Source: Isoetes taiwanensis (taxonomy: Eukaryota > Streptophyta > Lycopodiopsida > Isoetales > Isoetaceae). From it: 64,000 nucleotides of DNA. The stretch is from contig JAJEKV010000035.1 of assembly GCA_021234155.1 (NCBI GenBank), forward strand, positions 12,404,407-12,468,406, given 5' to 3'. This document shows, in pieces, positions 35,633 through 46,255 of this stretch. Below the pieces are notes generated by a model. The model did not search any database, had not been told where the DNA came from, and saw only the letters and a program-made list of their open reading frames with translations. The position numbers were made by a program, and so were the translations under genes. Each line of letters starts with the position of its first letter. The stretch's first letter is position 1.

Positions 35633-38600
35633 CTAACCTCCTGGCAAGTCGGGGTCGACCAAGTCGGAGACGACTCGCCCATCAAACTCCTTCATAAATT
35701 CTGGGTATTGCTTCTCCAAATCTTGTTTCAATACCCATGTCGCGTCTTCCACGGGCAAGTGCTTCCACTTGACCAAATACTGGAGGAACTGAGACCTCCT
35801 AGTCTTCTTGAATGACTTATCAAGAAGTAACTCAGGCACGATTTCTACTTGCTCCTCCATCATTTCCAACAAAGTTGGAGTATCCAAAACCTCCTCGGGG
35901 TTAGGATTGTGCCTTTTCAACAAACTTACGTGGAAAACCTTGTGAACTTTGAGATGGGCCGGAAGATCCAACTTGTAGGCCTGGGAGCCCACTCTCTCCA
36001 CAATCTTGAATGGACCAGCCCACCTAGGGGCAAGCTTCTTGCAACTCCCAATCCGAAGCTTAGCTTTCTTGACCTTGATCTTCAACCACACGCTATCGCC
36101 TACCTTGAACTCTCTTACGGTCCAGGCTTATGGCTACACTCTTTTTCGGCCGACTTCTGTCGCTAGGAGGTAACCCCTCACTTCTTCCACCAACTGCTGC
36201 ATATCTCCTAGCATCTGGCTGGGACACTTCAACCTTTGACGGGATTGTGCCAAGTGTCAGGGGTTAAGCTGCACGGTACCGTAATTTACCATGAAAGGAG
36301 ACATCACGAGATGACTCTGTTTGGCACTATTGTAAGCGAATTCCACCAAGTGGATGTACTCATCCCACTTGGACCGCTTATTCCACACAAAGCTTCTAAG
36401 CATATCTTCAATGATTCGATGGCCCGTCCTCTCCGTCGACCATCTGTTTGGGGATGATAAAGCTGTGCTCATGGAGAGCTTCGTCTGAATGGTCTTTGAA
36501 GAGGTCCCTGCCAAAAAGCACTCATAAACTTGGAATCTCTATCGATATTATCTCCGAGGCATGCCATGGAGCCTAAAAATCTTCCTTCACAAATAGCTTG
36601 GCGTTATCTAATGCTTTGTGTCGGTAGTTCTACAAGGCACAAAATGTGCCATCTTAGATAATTTGTCTACTACGACCATCAATGCATCCTTGCCTCGAAG
36701 AGTCTTGGGAAGTCCTGTGATGAAATCCATACTTACCACTTTCCACTTCGCATTCGGCACTGCTAGAGGTTCCAAGGTTCCTGGAATTCGAAGCTGCTCC
36801 GCTTTGGTTTGTTGACACAACTGGCACTCACGAATATATCTTGCTATCTGCTTCTTCATTCCCGGCCAGAAGTAGCTACTTCGGATCTTGAAGTAGGTCT
36901 TCATAAAACCTGCATGCCCTGCAATTGGGCTGTTGTGTGTGTCATGAAGGATTAGCTTCCTTATACCTGACGATTCGGGCACACACAACTTATCTTTATG
37001 ATACAACAAGTTGCCTTCCTTCTTATAATGCTTGAAGGCTTCTCGTTCCTTATCTGTTCTAGCCTCCCTAGAGAGGCTTTCCCACACCTCCTTGATATCA
37101 CCGTCGGATGGTAATGTCTCCTCAATTTTCTTGCCATACCCACTCGAAAGAGTTGATATAGCATTACAATGAGTTCTGGTCTCAAGAGGTCTTCTAGAAA
37201 GAGCATCGGCGACCACATTCAACTTATCTGGCTTATAAGCAATCACGAAGTCATACTCTTCTAGGAATTCCATCCACCTCCTTTGCCTTAGATTCAGGAG
37301 TGGTTGTGTAAAGATGTATTGGAGGCTCTGGTGATCAGTATCTAACTGAAACTTCCTCCCAAGCAAATAATGCCTCCAAATACGAAGAGCTCTGACAATA
37401 GCTAGAAGTTCCTGATCATGGGTTGGATAGCGCTGCTCGGTGTCGTTCAACTTCTTGGAATCATAAGCTATTACTCTTCCTTCTTGCATAAGGACTCCAC
37501 CTGTCGCTATCTTACTTGCATCTATTGCTACTATCTTGTCTTTGTCTGGATCTGGCAGAACTAGCACTGGTGCTGTTGTTAAGGCCTCCTTAAGCTTTTC
37601 AAATGAAGCTTCAACATTCTCTAACCAATGTGCTCTCCAATCTTTCACCTTAACACTCTTAGTGAGGTCCGTCAAAGGGGACGCCCACTTAGCGAAGTCC
37701 TTCACGAACTTTCTATAATAACCTGCCAGACCTAGAAAGCTTCTTACTTCCGCTACATTCTTTGGGGCTGGCCAATCTACTCCTGCTTCGATCTTAGCGG
37801 GGTCGGTGGAGATCCCTTCCGCCGATATGACATGGCCCAAGTACTCCACTCTTTCAGTAGCAAAGTGGCATTTGGAAAGCTTTCCATACAAACGATGCCG
37901 CTTCAACTTTTCTAACACCCTTTTCAAATGCTGACTATGATCTTCAATGGACTTGCTGTAGACTAGAATGTCGTCGAAGAAGACAATGACAAACTCATCT
38001 AGAAAATCCCTGAAGACGTCGTTCATGAGGCGCATAAAAGTTGCTGGAGCATTCGACAATCCAAAGGGCATTACTGTAAACTCAAAGTGACCATACCGCG
38101 TTCTGAAGGCGGTCTTATGGATATCTTCTTCCTTTATCCTTATCTGGTGGTATCCTGACCTTAAGTCAATTTTAGAGAATACCTTTGCTCCTTGGAGCTG
38201 GTCCATCAAGTCATCTGCCCTTGGCGATGCATACTTATTCTTTATCGTCTGCTTGTTGAGCTGGCGATAGTCTATGCACATTCTTAAACTGCCATCTTTC
38301 TTCTTCACGAAGAGTATGGGTGCTCCAAAAGGAGACACACTTGCTCTAATAAAATCAAGCTCGAGCAATTCCTGGAGTTGCTTCTTGAGCTCAATCAATT
38401 CCGGGGTGCTCATCCTGTATGATGCCTTGCTGGTAGGCTTAGCATCTGGTGCTAATGTGATCTCACACTCCACACCCCTGTAAGGTGGTAGCTGCCGGAT
38501 TTCATCCGGAAATACATCCTTGAATTCCGAAATAAGCCTTGCTACTGGCTTGGGCAACTGCTTCCCCTTTTGGTCGTTTCTATCCTATTTATTGGGCTCA

Positions 38601-40461
38601 ATTGCCTCCAATCTCAGAATGTAATCCACCTTATTTCTTTCTATACTTTTCCTTAGCTGCTTCAAAGAAATACACTGCATAGAAGAAGCTGCCTTCTTAC
38701 CTCTCACTATGAATTTGGTGCCGTCTGGTGCTGTCATGACGACTTCATTACAGTCGCAGTCGATCATGGCTTTCGCTGGCTTGAGGAACTCCATTCCTAC
38801 TATAAGGTCATACCTTCCAATCTCCATGACCTCTGCTCCCATCGGCCACTTACTTCCACTAAGGTCTATGTCAAATGTGATCCTCCTCCCCTTAATGTGC
38901 CGAATGGCGCCGTTTGCCATAGCAACTGGCCTTGGCTTAGACTTCAATACCTTGTTCTTCATTAGGGCAGCCAGCCTAGGAGAGGCGAAGTTGTGAGAGC
39001 TACCTGTGTCTATGAGGACTACATATGGATTGCTATCTATGATTCCATCAGCCGCAATCACTGTCGACTGATTTTCTATATCACCCGACTCAATATTTGC
39101 ACAAATATGGCACTCACCATCTATGAAGTCCTGGGCCTCATGCTGGTCGTCGTCCTCATCCACTTCTGTTGGTGAATCCCAATCCATAAGCTCTGCCAAA
39201 GCTGCCTGCATGACGAATGGGCAATCATGTGTTCGGTGCCCTGGCTGGAAGCACCTGAAACATAGCTTCTTCTCAATACATTCCTGTCTCTTCTCTTTCG
39301 TCAGGCTGTCTAGAATGCGCTTTAACATGCTGCCCCCTGATGCATTCTGCGGCTTACGGTCCCCAAAGTTCTTACCTTGAGCTCTTCCATGCTGCTGGCC
39401 TCTTGATGGCGTAGTTGCTGATTGCTTACTCTGTTGCTGCCCTTGGTACTGCCCCGTTGACTTTCCTTTGAAGGCCGATTGTCTCTCACCTGGCGTTGCT
39501 GGAGCTTCTTCCAAACTTATGGCTTTATCCTCGGCTTCTGCCACTGACTTAGGGTTGATTGCTCGGACTAGCCTCTTGATATTGCTGTTCAACCCTTCAA
39601 TGTAAGTTTCGACTGCTTGCCTTTCTGACACTCCAGGAACATGGAGTCTAAGTCTCATAAATTCCTCTGTATACTTCGCTACTGACAATGTACCCTGGTT
39701 CAACCTATAGAACTGCTGGATCTGCCTACTAGTGTGCGATCTAGGCACATAGTGCTTGCGGAAAGCCTTGCTGAAGGTCCTAAATCTGCAACTGTTTCTT
39801 TTGAGCTTGTTAGACTTGGCATAGCCTTTCCACCAGATTCTAGCTGCTCCTATTAAGTTTGCTGTAGCAACTTTCCCTATATCCTTATCCTTCATGCCAT
39901 AAGAGTTGTCGAACTCTTCCATCTCATCAAGCGGGGTTACGCCTCCATACGACTGTCCTTCCCTGAGAACTGACCCAACTTCCTAGTCTTCCACACATTG
40001 CTCATAGCACTGTCAACTTTCTTTTGATAATCATCTTCCTTCCTTGCCCTGGCTCTTACCTGTGGAGTGTCGGACTCACTTTCTGAGCTAGAACTGTCTT
40101 GGTATGCGAAAGTGTACGATGAAGCTGGAGCTAGGTGGTGTTGGACTCCTTCTGTTTCTCCTTTTCCTCTTCCTGTCTCTGACATTCCCCTGATTGTCCT
40201 GCCCCTCCTGCTGTGGACCCTCCTCGATGCCTTGCTGAGGTAGCGGTGGAGGTGGTGGTGGAGTAGGAGCATATTCTTGGGCATTCATCAATGGGGTGGC
40301 CCAATGGATCAGCTGGTGCATCTGGTTCCTCATCTGGACGAGCCTTGCGTTGATTGCTTCCGGCGTCATTTCGTCGTTGTTGTCATCTTGATCACGTCCA
40401 AATAGGTTTCTGGGTACCCACTGGTGATGTCGGCCTTGAGCACCTGAGCCTGTGTTCCTTG
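35633..40461 (-). pseudogene. gag-pol: G1 gag-pol (gag, protease, RT, RNase H, integrase, chromodomain), broken
   Basis: Minus-strand polyprotein. Gag (from ATG 40369, frame open up to 40461) has a proline/acid-rich N-terminus, a capsid part (AARIWWKGYA) and a zinc knuckle CFRCFQPGHRTHDCP. Protease: [28 protein letters not shown] and [10 protein letters not shown] (FFDD in place of the usual YVDD). RNase [14 protein letters not shown] and [10 protein letters not shown]. Integrase: H...H...CQLCQ zinc motif, [30 protein letters not shown]-like motif partly lost. C-terminal chromodomain near 35660-35800 (YLVKWKHLPVEDATWV). Breaks: frame changes near 40088-40284 and 39922-39937, an in-frame TAG near 38586 that is CAG in G2, and a broken stretch 36514-36608 that destroys the middle integrase. 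Placement among chromoviruses follows from the C-terminal chromodomain. Confidence 0.92.
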
Positions 40462-40571
40462 CTACACGGGTTAATCATCAATGCTTGTTATTTGGTTTAC
40501 ACATCAATTATATCCGTTTATAATTAATTTATTGTTAGATACAAAAGAAATCATGTGAGAACTCCCCTTAC
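40462..40571 (-). other. Intron-like segment upstream of G1 gag
   Basis: Minus-strand GTAAGG...GTGTAG, 110 nt, AT-rich. The G2 counterpart (47244-47353) is also exactly 110 nt with GTAAGT...TTGCAG. Behind it the gag frame is open upstream of the ATG and conserved in protein sequence (QWVPRNLFG). Confidence 0.5.
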
Positions 40572-40685
40572 AAGTCAAGATTATAATGGTCATTAGTATA
40601 TAGAGGTACATTTTACGAAATACATGATAATATAAAAAGGAGATTATTCAATACAATTTAATTGATGACAAGACAAATTCTTCCG

Positions 40686-42213
40686 TCATCGGCGGCCCTT
40701 CATGTTCTTGAAGAAGTTCTTGATGTTCTTGAGGTGTAGCCCTTTGCCGACGTTCTGTAATATCCTTGCGGCTGATCCTCCTTCAAGTGCTCTAGCCATC
40801 TGGGGTGCTGGGAGTTCGGGTGCCGTTGCCGCCACTACTGACATATGTGCATCCCTGAGGTGGCCCCTGGCGAAGTCGAGGCAGTGAAGAGCTACTGATC
40901 TCTTGAAAAGGATGACATGGTCCGATACGTGGTCTAGTCTGGCGTGCTGCCCAAAGCCAGAGAGGGCTATGAGGAGCGCAACAGACTCTTCTCCTCTTGG
41001 GCTAAACTCCCTGTGGAATACTATCATCTGCCCTTGGCTAAGAGCTGGGAGATAGTACCGAAGCGCCTTGCCTTTACCCGTGATGTTGGACCCTGTGCCT
41101 CTTCTGCCAGCTGCTTCCCCATAGATGTCTATTGCTACGAGGTCTTCGTGGTCCCTCCACATTGTTGTAGCGTTCTCCAAGTTGATGTTGGCGTGTGCCT
41201 CACGCGAACTCCTCGAACGGACTGGTCGGCTAGAGCTTGGACCCCTTCACGGCTTATACAACCGCTTTGTATCTGCTTTGGAACTCCTCCCCTCGGGATG
41301 ACATGTTCTTGTTGTCGATAGATCTCCCTTATCTGCTGATAGGCTTCTATATCTGACATTGTGTGCCCGGCGTATGAGTGTCGCTCCGATAACTCCCTTG
41401 GAAATTCCTGGTAGGAGTAGTCGATGAAGTCACTGCCCTGCTCTTGTGCAATTAAGCCTAAGAGCTCGTCGATTCTGAGGCCTTCTTCTTGGCAATGGGG
41501 AAGGTTGAGGATGTCGTTAGCCAAGATGTACTCCTCGCCGCCGATGATCCTTTGGTGGCAGTTTTGTGATGCCAAGTGGTGGTTGAAATCTCGCCTTAGT
41601 GTGCCTTCTGCCCTAGCTATTTGCCTCTCCATCCATCCTGCCGCCGGCTCATCTCCCAACTTGGGTTCTCCTCCACTTGTTGCTCGTAGTCTTGCTCAAT
41701 CTGCAGCATTGGTGTTGCCGAGGTAGAGCCATAGTACTCATACTCCGTGGACTCGATTTCGTGGATGCGGATCTGCTCCCTTCGGGTGTTGAGAGGTGCT
41801 AGGTCTAAGGGCTGAATTGACGGCTCCCCTGGTTGGTTGACTGCCTTGTACTGCATGAACATAGCTAAGGCTGCTTGGTTTGAGAGGTATCTGTGCCTAT
41901 GTTTCTTACAGGTCATGTAGTCTGGCATGCTTCTGGTTCTATCCCACACCTTATTCTTGGCCTTAGCTCCCCCACCTATGGCTTGGGTCAGAGAGTCTAA
42001 AGAAACCCATTTCCCTCCCCTAGGTGGCAAGCTAACTTCCCAGGGTAGTATCTGCTGGTCATATTGGCAAATGATGTCGGTGTAATAGGGAGTTCTAGTC
42101 AATGTGGCGTGGAGATCAAAGAGGTGGTCGAAGACATGGAAAGCTTCGTCAGCAGGAAATTCACGGATGTGATTGGCAGCGTCGTACCATCTGACAAAGT
42201 TTGAGGGCGCCAT
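40686..42213 (-). pseudogene. G1 ORF-b, protein of unknown function (broken by two frameshifts)
   Basis: About 510 codons from ATG 42213 (MAPSNFVRWYDAANHIREF) to a basic end (KNIKNFFKNMKGRR). Three consecutive frames carry the protein (42213 to ~41640, ~41650 to ~41180, ~41180 to 40686), joined by two single-base-type frame changes. The same protein is found in G2. Visible features: an aromatic N-terminal part with IICQYDQQILPW, an acidic middle with many Glu, a YILANDILNLPHCQEEGL segment and a hydrophobic C-terminal part (VALLIALSGFGQ...LDFARGHLRDAHMSVVAA). I recognise no known domain. It sits between the H3-like ORF and gag with its own TATA box. An accessory or structural role is possible; an envelope is unlikely because no clear signal peptide or C-terminal membrane anchor is seen. 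Confidence 0.75.
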
Positions 42214-42324
42214 TTAGCAGGAAAGAGTGTGAAAAATGGATGATGAGGGCAAGCAAGGAGCTAGAAAATCGCCAAAGGGGCTAAGAGCAATTTTGATGGT
42301 GAGAAAATGACAAATGAGGGCCCC

Positions 42325-42331
42325 TTTTATA
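42325..42331 (-). promoter_or_regulatory. TATA box upstream of G1 ORF-b
   Basis: Minus-strand CTATAAAAGGGGCCC, 112 nt upstream of the ORF-b ATG at 42213. Conserved in G2 at nearly the same distance. Suggests an internal promoter in addition to the LTR. Confidence 0.55.
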
Positions 42332-42511
42332 GACTAGGGCTGCCTCGGGTTCCGTGCACAAGGGTTCTTGATGTGGAAGGACTTTGTTCAAAGGCTATGA
42401 GTGTCCAATTGAGCTACCATGAAGTGCAATTCTAAGCAAAGCAAGGCAAGAAACACTACATGGCAGGTTGCTGGGTCAAAATTGATCAAATTAGGTCAAA
42501 AAGGGCCAAAT

Positions 42512-42576
42512 CGGGTTGGTTTGCACGAAAGGGCCTTCCGAAACTGTCGGAAAGGGGTTTGGCGCGGACCAACCCG
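42512..42576. repeat. Palindrome 1 in the H3/ORF-b spacer
   Basis: Outer arms CGGGTTGGT / ACCAACCCG and inner arms CCTTCCGA / TCGGAAAGG around a short AACTG loop. Would fold as a hairpin in RNA or single-stranded DNA. Confidence 0.75.
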
Positions 42577-42703
42577 GTTTCGCGATTTTTGAAGCAGTTT
42601 TGACGAATTTTTGAGTTTGGAAATATCCTAACATGACTAATTGATCAATTCTAGCCTAGCATGCAACTTTTCTTGAGCAAAATGGACACCTACAGGCGAA
42701 ATA

Positions 42704-42766
42704 GGGTCGGTCCGCGCGAAAGGGCCTTCCGGAACTGTCGGAAAGGGGTTTGGCGCGGACCAACCC
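42704..42766. repeat. Palindrome 2 in the H3/ORF-b spacer
   Basis: Arms GGGTCGGTCCGCGC (42704-42717) and GCGCGGACCAACCC (42753-42766), complementary at 13 of 14 positions, with the same inner CCTTCCGG/TCGGAAAGG stem as palindrome 1, about 190 bp away. Confidence 0.8.
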
Positions 42767-42904
42767 GGTTTCGAAATTTTTGCTCAGACGAAATTTTTTT
42801 CCTGTAAGATAATTGAACTACTATAAATTAAATACAAAAAATTTTAGTACAATTTGACTTCTCTAGCTACCTTTTGAACATCAATTTTTCAAGACAAAAT
42901 TATT

Positions 42905-44044
42905 TTATACCAAAATTTTAGTTACAGGTACAAAATTGCGGATTCTCCGCGCCAAGTGGAGGTCCTTGGGCATTACGGTCACCCTCTTGGCGTGAATTGC
43001 GCATAAGTTGCCCTCCTCAAAAAGCTGGGTCAGCTCGCCTGCTGCCGCCCCTCACGGGGACCGTGTGGTCGCCGGAGATGTCACCCTATAGTGGTGGCGA
43101 ACTCCCGCATAACCTCCCGCATCGGCGCTCGAAGGGGAGCCTTACGATCAGGAGATTGGTGCTTCTTTGGAAGTGCCTAATCTCCCGGGCTTTGGCGTGT
43201 GGCGAATTAGGCCCATGGTGGACCTTCTTCGGCTTCTCCGGGCGTGGAGGTGGTGGCTTCGGCTGGTCCTTCTTCGGCCGGCCGCCCTTGACGTAGTGCT
43301 CCACGTTCTGCTTGCAATACCAATCATTGTACCTCGTCCAGCGATGAAGGTACTCCTGGTATGCCTTCAAGCGGCGCTTGAATTCGCGATCCTCTCGGAG
43401 TGCGAATGCCCGTTCACCCACCTTCTGCTTCTTCACTACCTTTGGTGGCTTGGGCCACTTTGGGTAGGGTGGGCGTGCGTTGGGGTCTGATGGCTCCCCA
43501 ACGTCTTCCTCTTCCTCCTCTACTTCCTCGTTGTCCCCGCCTCCTCCTTCTTGTTCCTCCTCATCTGCTCCCCAGGCCTGAGGTTCCTCGATTACTACGG
43601 TCTTCCGGGGCCGATCATTCCTCCTCTTCGTCCTTCTTTCCTGTTCCCTCAACTCCCGCTCGCGCTCCCTCTTCTTTCTCGCGGCCCTCTCTTCTGGCCA
43701 CTCAGCAACTTTCTCCTTGCCCTTCTTCTTCGGCACCGAAGGGCCCGCCTCTTCTACCTGCTCTTCGACCTGTTCCTCCACCTCTGTGTCCGATTGAGGT
43801 CCAAAATGGCGGGACTCATCAGTTCTCTGGGTACCCGCCGACGAAGAGCTGCTGCTGCTGGGCGCCTCCTCCTCCGCATCGTGGTAGGTTGCGTCACTGC
43901 TGCTGGGGGGAGAGACTCCTCTTCCCCCTTCTTGGGTCGAAGGTGCTCAGGGATCTTCTTCACATGGCGACCTGCTGCTAAGTGCGCCATCGAGAGTGTA
44001 GGTCGCTCGCCTGCCTTCCTGGCTGTCTGCTTCGTGCGTGCCAT
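42905..44044 (-). pseudogene. Retrotransposon-encoded histone H3-like protein (G1), broken by frameshifts
   Basis: First ORF after the primer-binding site, about 380 codons against 136 for normal H3. Codons 1-10 read MARTKQTARK, the exact H3 tail with Lys4 and Lys9, followed by Ala where H3 has Ser10. Then AAGRHVKKIPEHLRPKKG resembles the GVKKPHRFRPG part of H3. About 240 residues of linker follow: acidic/serine, a basic Arg/Lys-Glu helix-like stretch, an acidic run, prolines and a YNDWYCKQ segment. The fold starts near 43185 (REIRHFQRSTNLLIVRLPFE against H3 [20 protein letters not shown]) and ends with [30 protein letters not shown] and a stop at 42905. As read it is broken at the G run 43905-43910, near 43117 and near 43045. 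Nuclear, nucleosome-related role inferred from homology only. It could be a captured host H3 variant. Confidence 0.88.
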
Positions 44045-44134
44045 ACTTAACGGTCTAGAGAACGGGTGACGTAAGGCTGATCAAGAGAGATAAGGTGGAG
44101 GAAAGTTTGGAGGGAAAAAAATGAGGTGTCAGGG

Positions 44135-44143
44135 ATATTTAAA
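44135..44143 (-). promoter_or_regulatory. TATA-like motif upstream of the H3-like ORF
   Basis: Minus-strand CTTTTAAATATCC about 95 nt before the ATG at 44044, comparable in distance to the TATA box of ORF-b. Weak match. Confidence 0.3.
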
Positions 44144-44601
44144 AGGAAGGGTCCCTGGGAATATTCTCCTACCATTAATAGGCCTACTTATTAGCTCCCC
44201 TTATTAATTACTCCATAGTACCTTTATTATTAATATATGTTTAATTTCTAATACATATACTAAAATTCATATTATACCTTTAGAATTTCAAATTTCCTAA
44301 TAGTTGGAAGTATTAATTATGGATTTGCGCCATTTTTCACCCAGGTCTCCGATTGGCATAATTCTTCGACCCATTTTAGGTGAAATTTGATGCAGATGCA
44401 TAATTTTCACTCCAATTTTACTAGAAGGTGAATTTGACTCATTCACTTCTTAACCTAATTTCGGACCCACTACCTAGGAGAAAAATTTTTCCCCTATTTT
44501 CGAGGTTCGATGGTGGAAATTTTTATTTCACACCCCTATAGGTCTGTTAGACTACTTTCATGGTTATGGTCAGTGCTAGTTCTTGGTCAACCAAGAACAT
44601 C
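44144..44601 (-). other. G1 leader between PBS and the H3-like ORF
   Basis: AT-rich untranslated leader, no ORF seen. Minus-strand transcription from the 5' LTR runs through it. Confidence 0.6.
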
Positions 44602-44613
44602 GCTCTGATACCA
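44602..44613 (-). other. G1 primer-binding site, initiator tRNA-Met
   Basis: Minus-strand TGGTATCAGAGC one base after the 5' LTR, complementary to the 3' end of plant-type initiator tRNA-Met, the usual primer of plant gypsy and copia elements. Confidence 0.9.
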
Positions 44614-44614
44614 T

Positions 44615-46250
44615 TGTGACGCTCCCTGCTAAATATCGGTGGCCCGCCGTACACTTTCGGCAGGAAATCCCGTCGGCTCAACAACAACGACAAAGGCCCT
44701 CCGTCTATCCGCACTCTGGAACCTCCGTAGTGCGGGAAGGGACACTGAAGGTGTCTTTGGCGCGCCCTTCCCTATGGGCTCCTATCACGGTGGAAGCATA
44801 AACACGTCAGAACTAGCAATACAATACAACAGGCTACCTCGAGGGTAGCTCAACCGCACACCCATAGGTGCAAAGAACATAATCATATGCCATAAAACAT
44901 GAGAGCTCCTACCCATGGCTCTGACTCATAGGGTAGTCGACTGACTAGATAGGCCTCAAGATAGAACAGACCGAGTCATAACAATGGCGGGGCTGGCATA
45001 AGACAATGGCTAGGGTTGACCACTCCATCCGCCCCTCATGTGCATACTTTGCAGATGGGCTAGATCAAGCTGTGGCATGACTCTAACCTTTCGGATACGC
45101 AATCCCATGGCATCACCCATCGGGACTACTCGGTTGCATCTCCCCGGTCCGGACGAGGTAGGAAGGGTTGCATCTCTCCTTCCGGGGTCTAGAGGCTCCC
45201 GGGGCTAGAGAATCGTGGCGACACACGATCCGCACCGGTGAACCCCCAAAACAAGAGCCAAGCTGACACTTGCAACTCTTGAGAGGCAGGGCAACACCAT
45301 TGCCCCAGGAGGTGTCGGACCCATGCTCGGCCCACACGAAGTGACCGACCATAAGCCTAGCCCACTATGGGATCCCCCGAAGCCCCCACTCGGCAGGGAT
45401 CCACCCTCCATCTTGCCTCTAGCCCCGTTGTATAGTGCTGAGTCACATCATAGCTTCCATAGCCCGGTGGGTTCCTATGCACAGGCCGCAAGTAATAGGA
45501 ACTAAAGGATCTACTCTAGGAGCATACTACATATGGCCCTAGGTCTCTACCCCCCTTCCCAACACAAGAGGAGCACATGATCAACCAATATCACATACAT
45601 CACATCACGATCAATATCAATATCATATGAACATCTTAACCTAACATACATAGCTAACTAACAGTTAGGGTTCCTTGATTAGGGTTCAAGATGTTCAACA
45701 AAGGATCTAGGGTGGCTCTACTCTAGACACAAATCACTAACCCATCTGGAGTGCTAACTTCCAGATGAACTAACATGAACTCTACTCAACTTACCTCCTC
45801 CAGAAGCGCTTCCTCCCATTCCTGGCGTCTCCATGCTCCTAGACGTGGTTCGAAGGCCTGCTCCCTCAACGATCATACACATCTTCCAGGGGCTGCTGCT
45901 CCAGGCTAGGCTATGACGAACGGTGCTCGGAACGGGGTTTCGGGCACGTGGATGAGAGTTCAGGTGCTAGGTCAGGGAAAAGGGTCTAGGGTTAGGGTTA
46001 GAGCTCATATAGGTGTGGGTCCACGTGGGATGCCACGTGGCACCACTAAGATGAGGCCGTGTGGCGGTTGCTCAATAGGATAAGGCCATGTGGAAATGGG
46101 TTATCCTAAGGTTATCTAAGTTAAACAATTAACTTAGATGTGCACCCCTTGCCACTTATCCAAGGCATACAAGGCTACCTAGGTAGAGTTGTATGGTGAC
46201 GGGTCCAGGAATATACGTATTTATGGCGTATATTCTCTTGGAACGTCACA
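44615..46250 (-). repeat. G1 5' LTR
   Basis: 1636 bp, TGTGACG...CGTCACA. Carries the telo-box-like repeat near 45991 and two CACGTG motifs near 46022 and 46033, with a CATATAGG TATA-like word between them; this is the probable element promoter. Confidence 0.92.
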
Positions 46251-46255
46251 ACGGC
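46251..46255. repeat. Target-site duplication of G1, right copy
   Basis: ACGGC directly after the LTR end CGTCACA; matches 33180-33184. Confidence 0.9.

Larger units (their letters stand above)
33185..46250 (-). mobile_element. Complete chromodomain Ty3/gypsy retrotransposon G1
   Basis: A 13,066-bp element with two LTRs (33185-34801 and 44615-46250), a primer-binding site, a polypurine tract and a 5-bp target duplication ACGGC. Read on the minus strand the order is 5' LTR, PBS, H3-like ORF, paired palindromes, ORF-b, 110-nt intron-like segment, gag, protease, RT, RNase H, integrase, chromodomain, tandem 3' repeats, PPT, 3' LTR. It is inserted in ORF-b of G2. The LTRs are highly similar by eye but differ by scattered changes and a ~28-bp segment (45286-45313) absent from the other LTR, so the insertion is not brand new. 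All ORFs contain frameshifts or stops as read. Confidence 0.92.

Noticed and set aside
40686-42213. ORF-b as an envelope gene
   Set aside because: Located upstream of gag, no signal peptide and no C-terminal membrane anchor visible.
42905-44044. A host histone H3 gene that happens to lie next to a retrotransposon
   Set aside because: It lies between PBS and ORF-b inside a precise LTR-to-LTR unit, and the same gene is at the same place in G2.
43167-44069. Three plus-strand ORFs of 107-193 aa
   Set aside because: Antisense shadows of the H3-like ORF, open because of its charged, GC-rich linker code.
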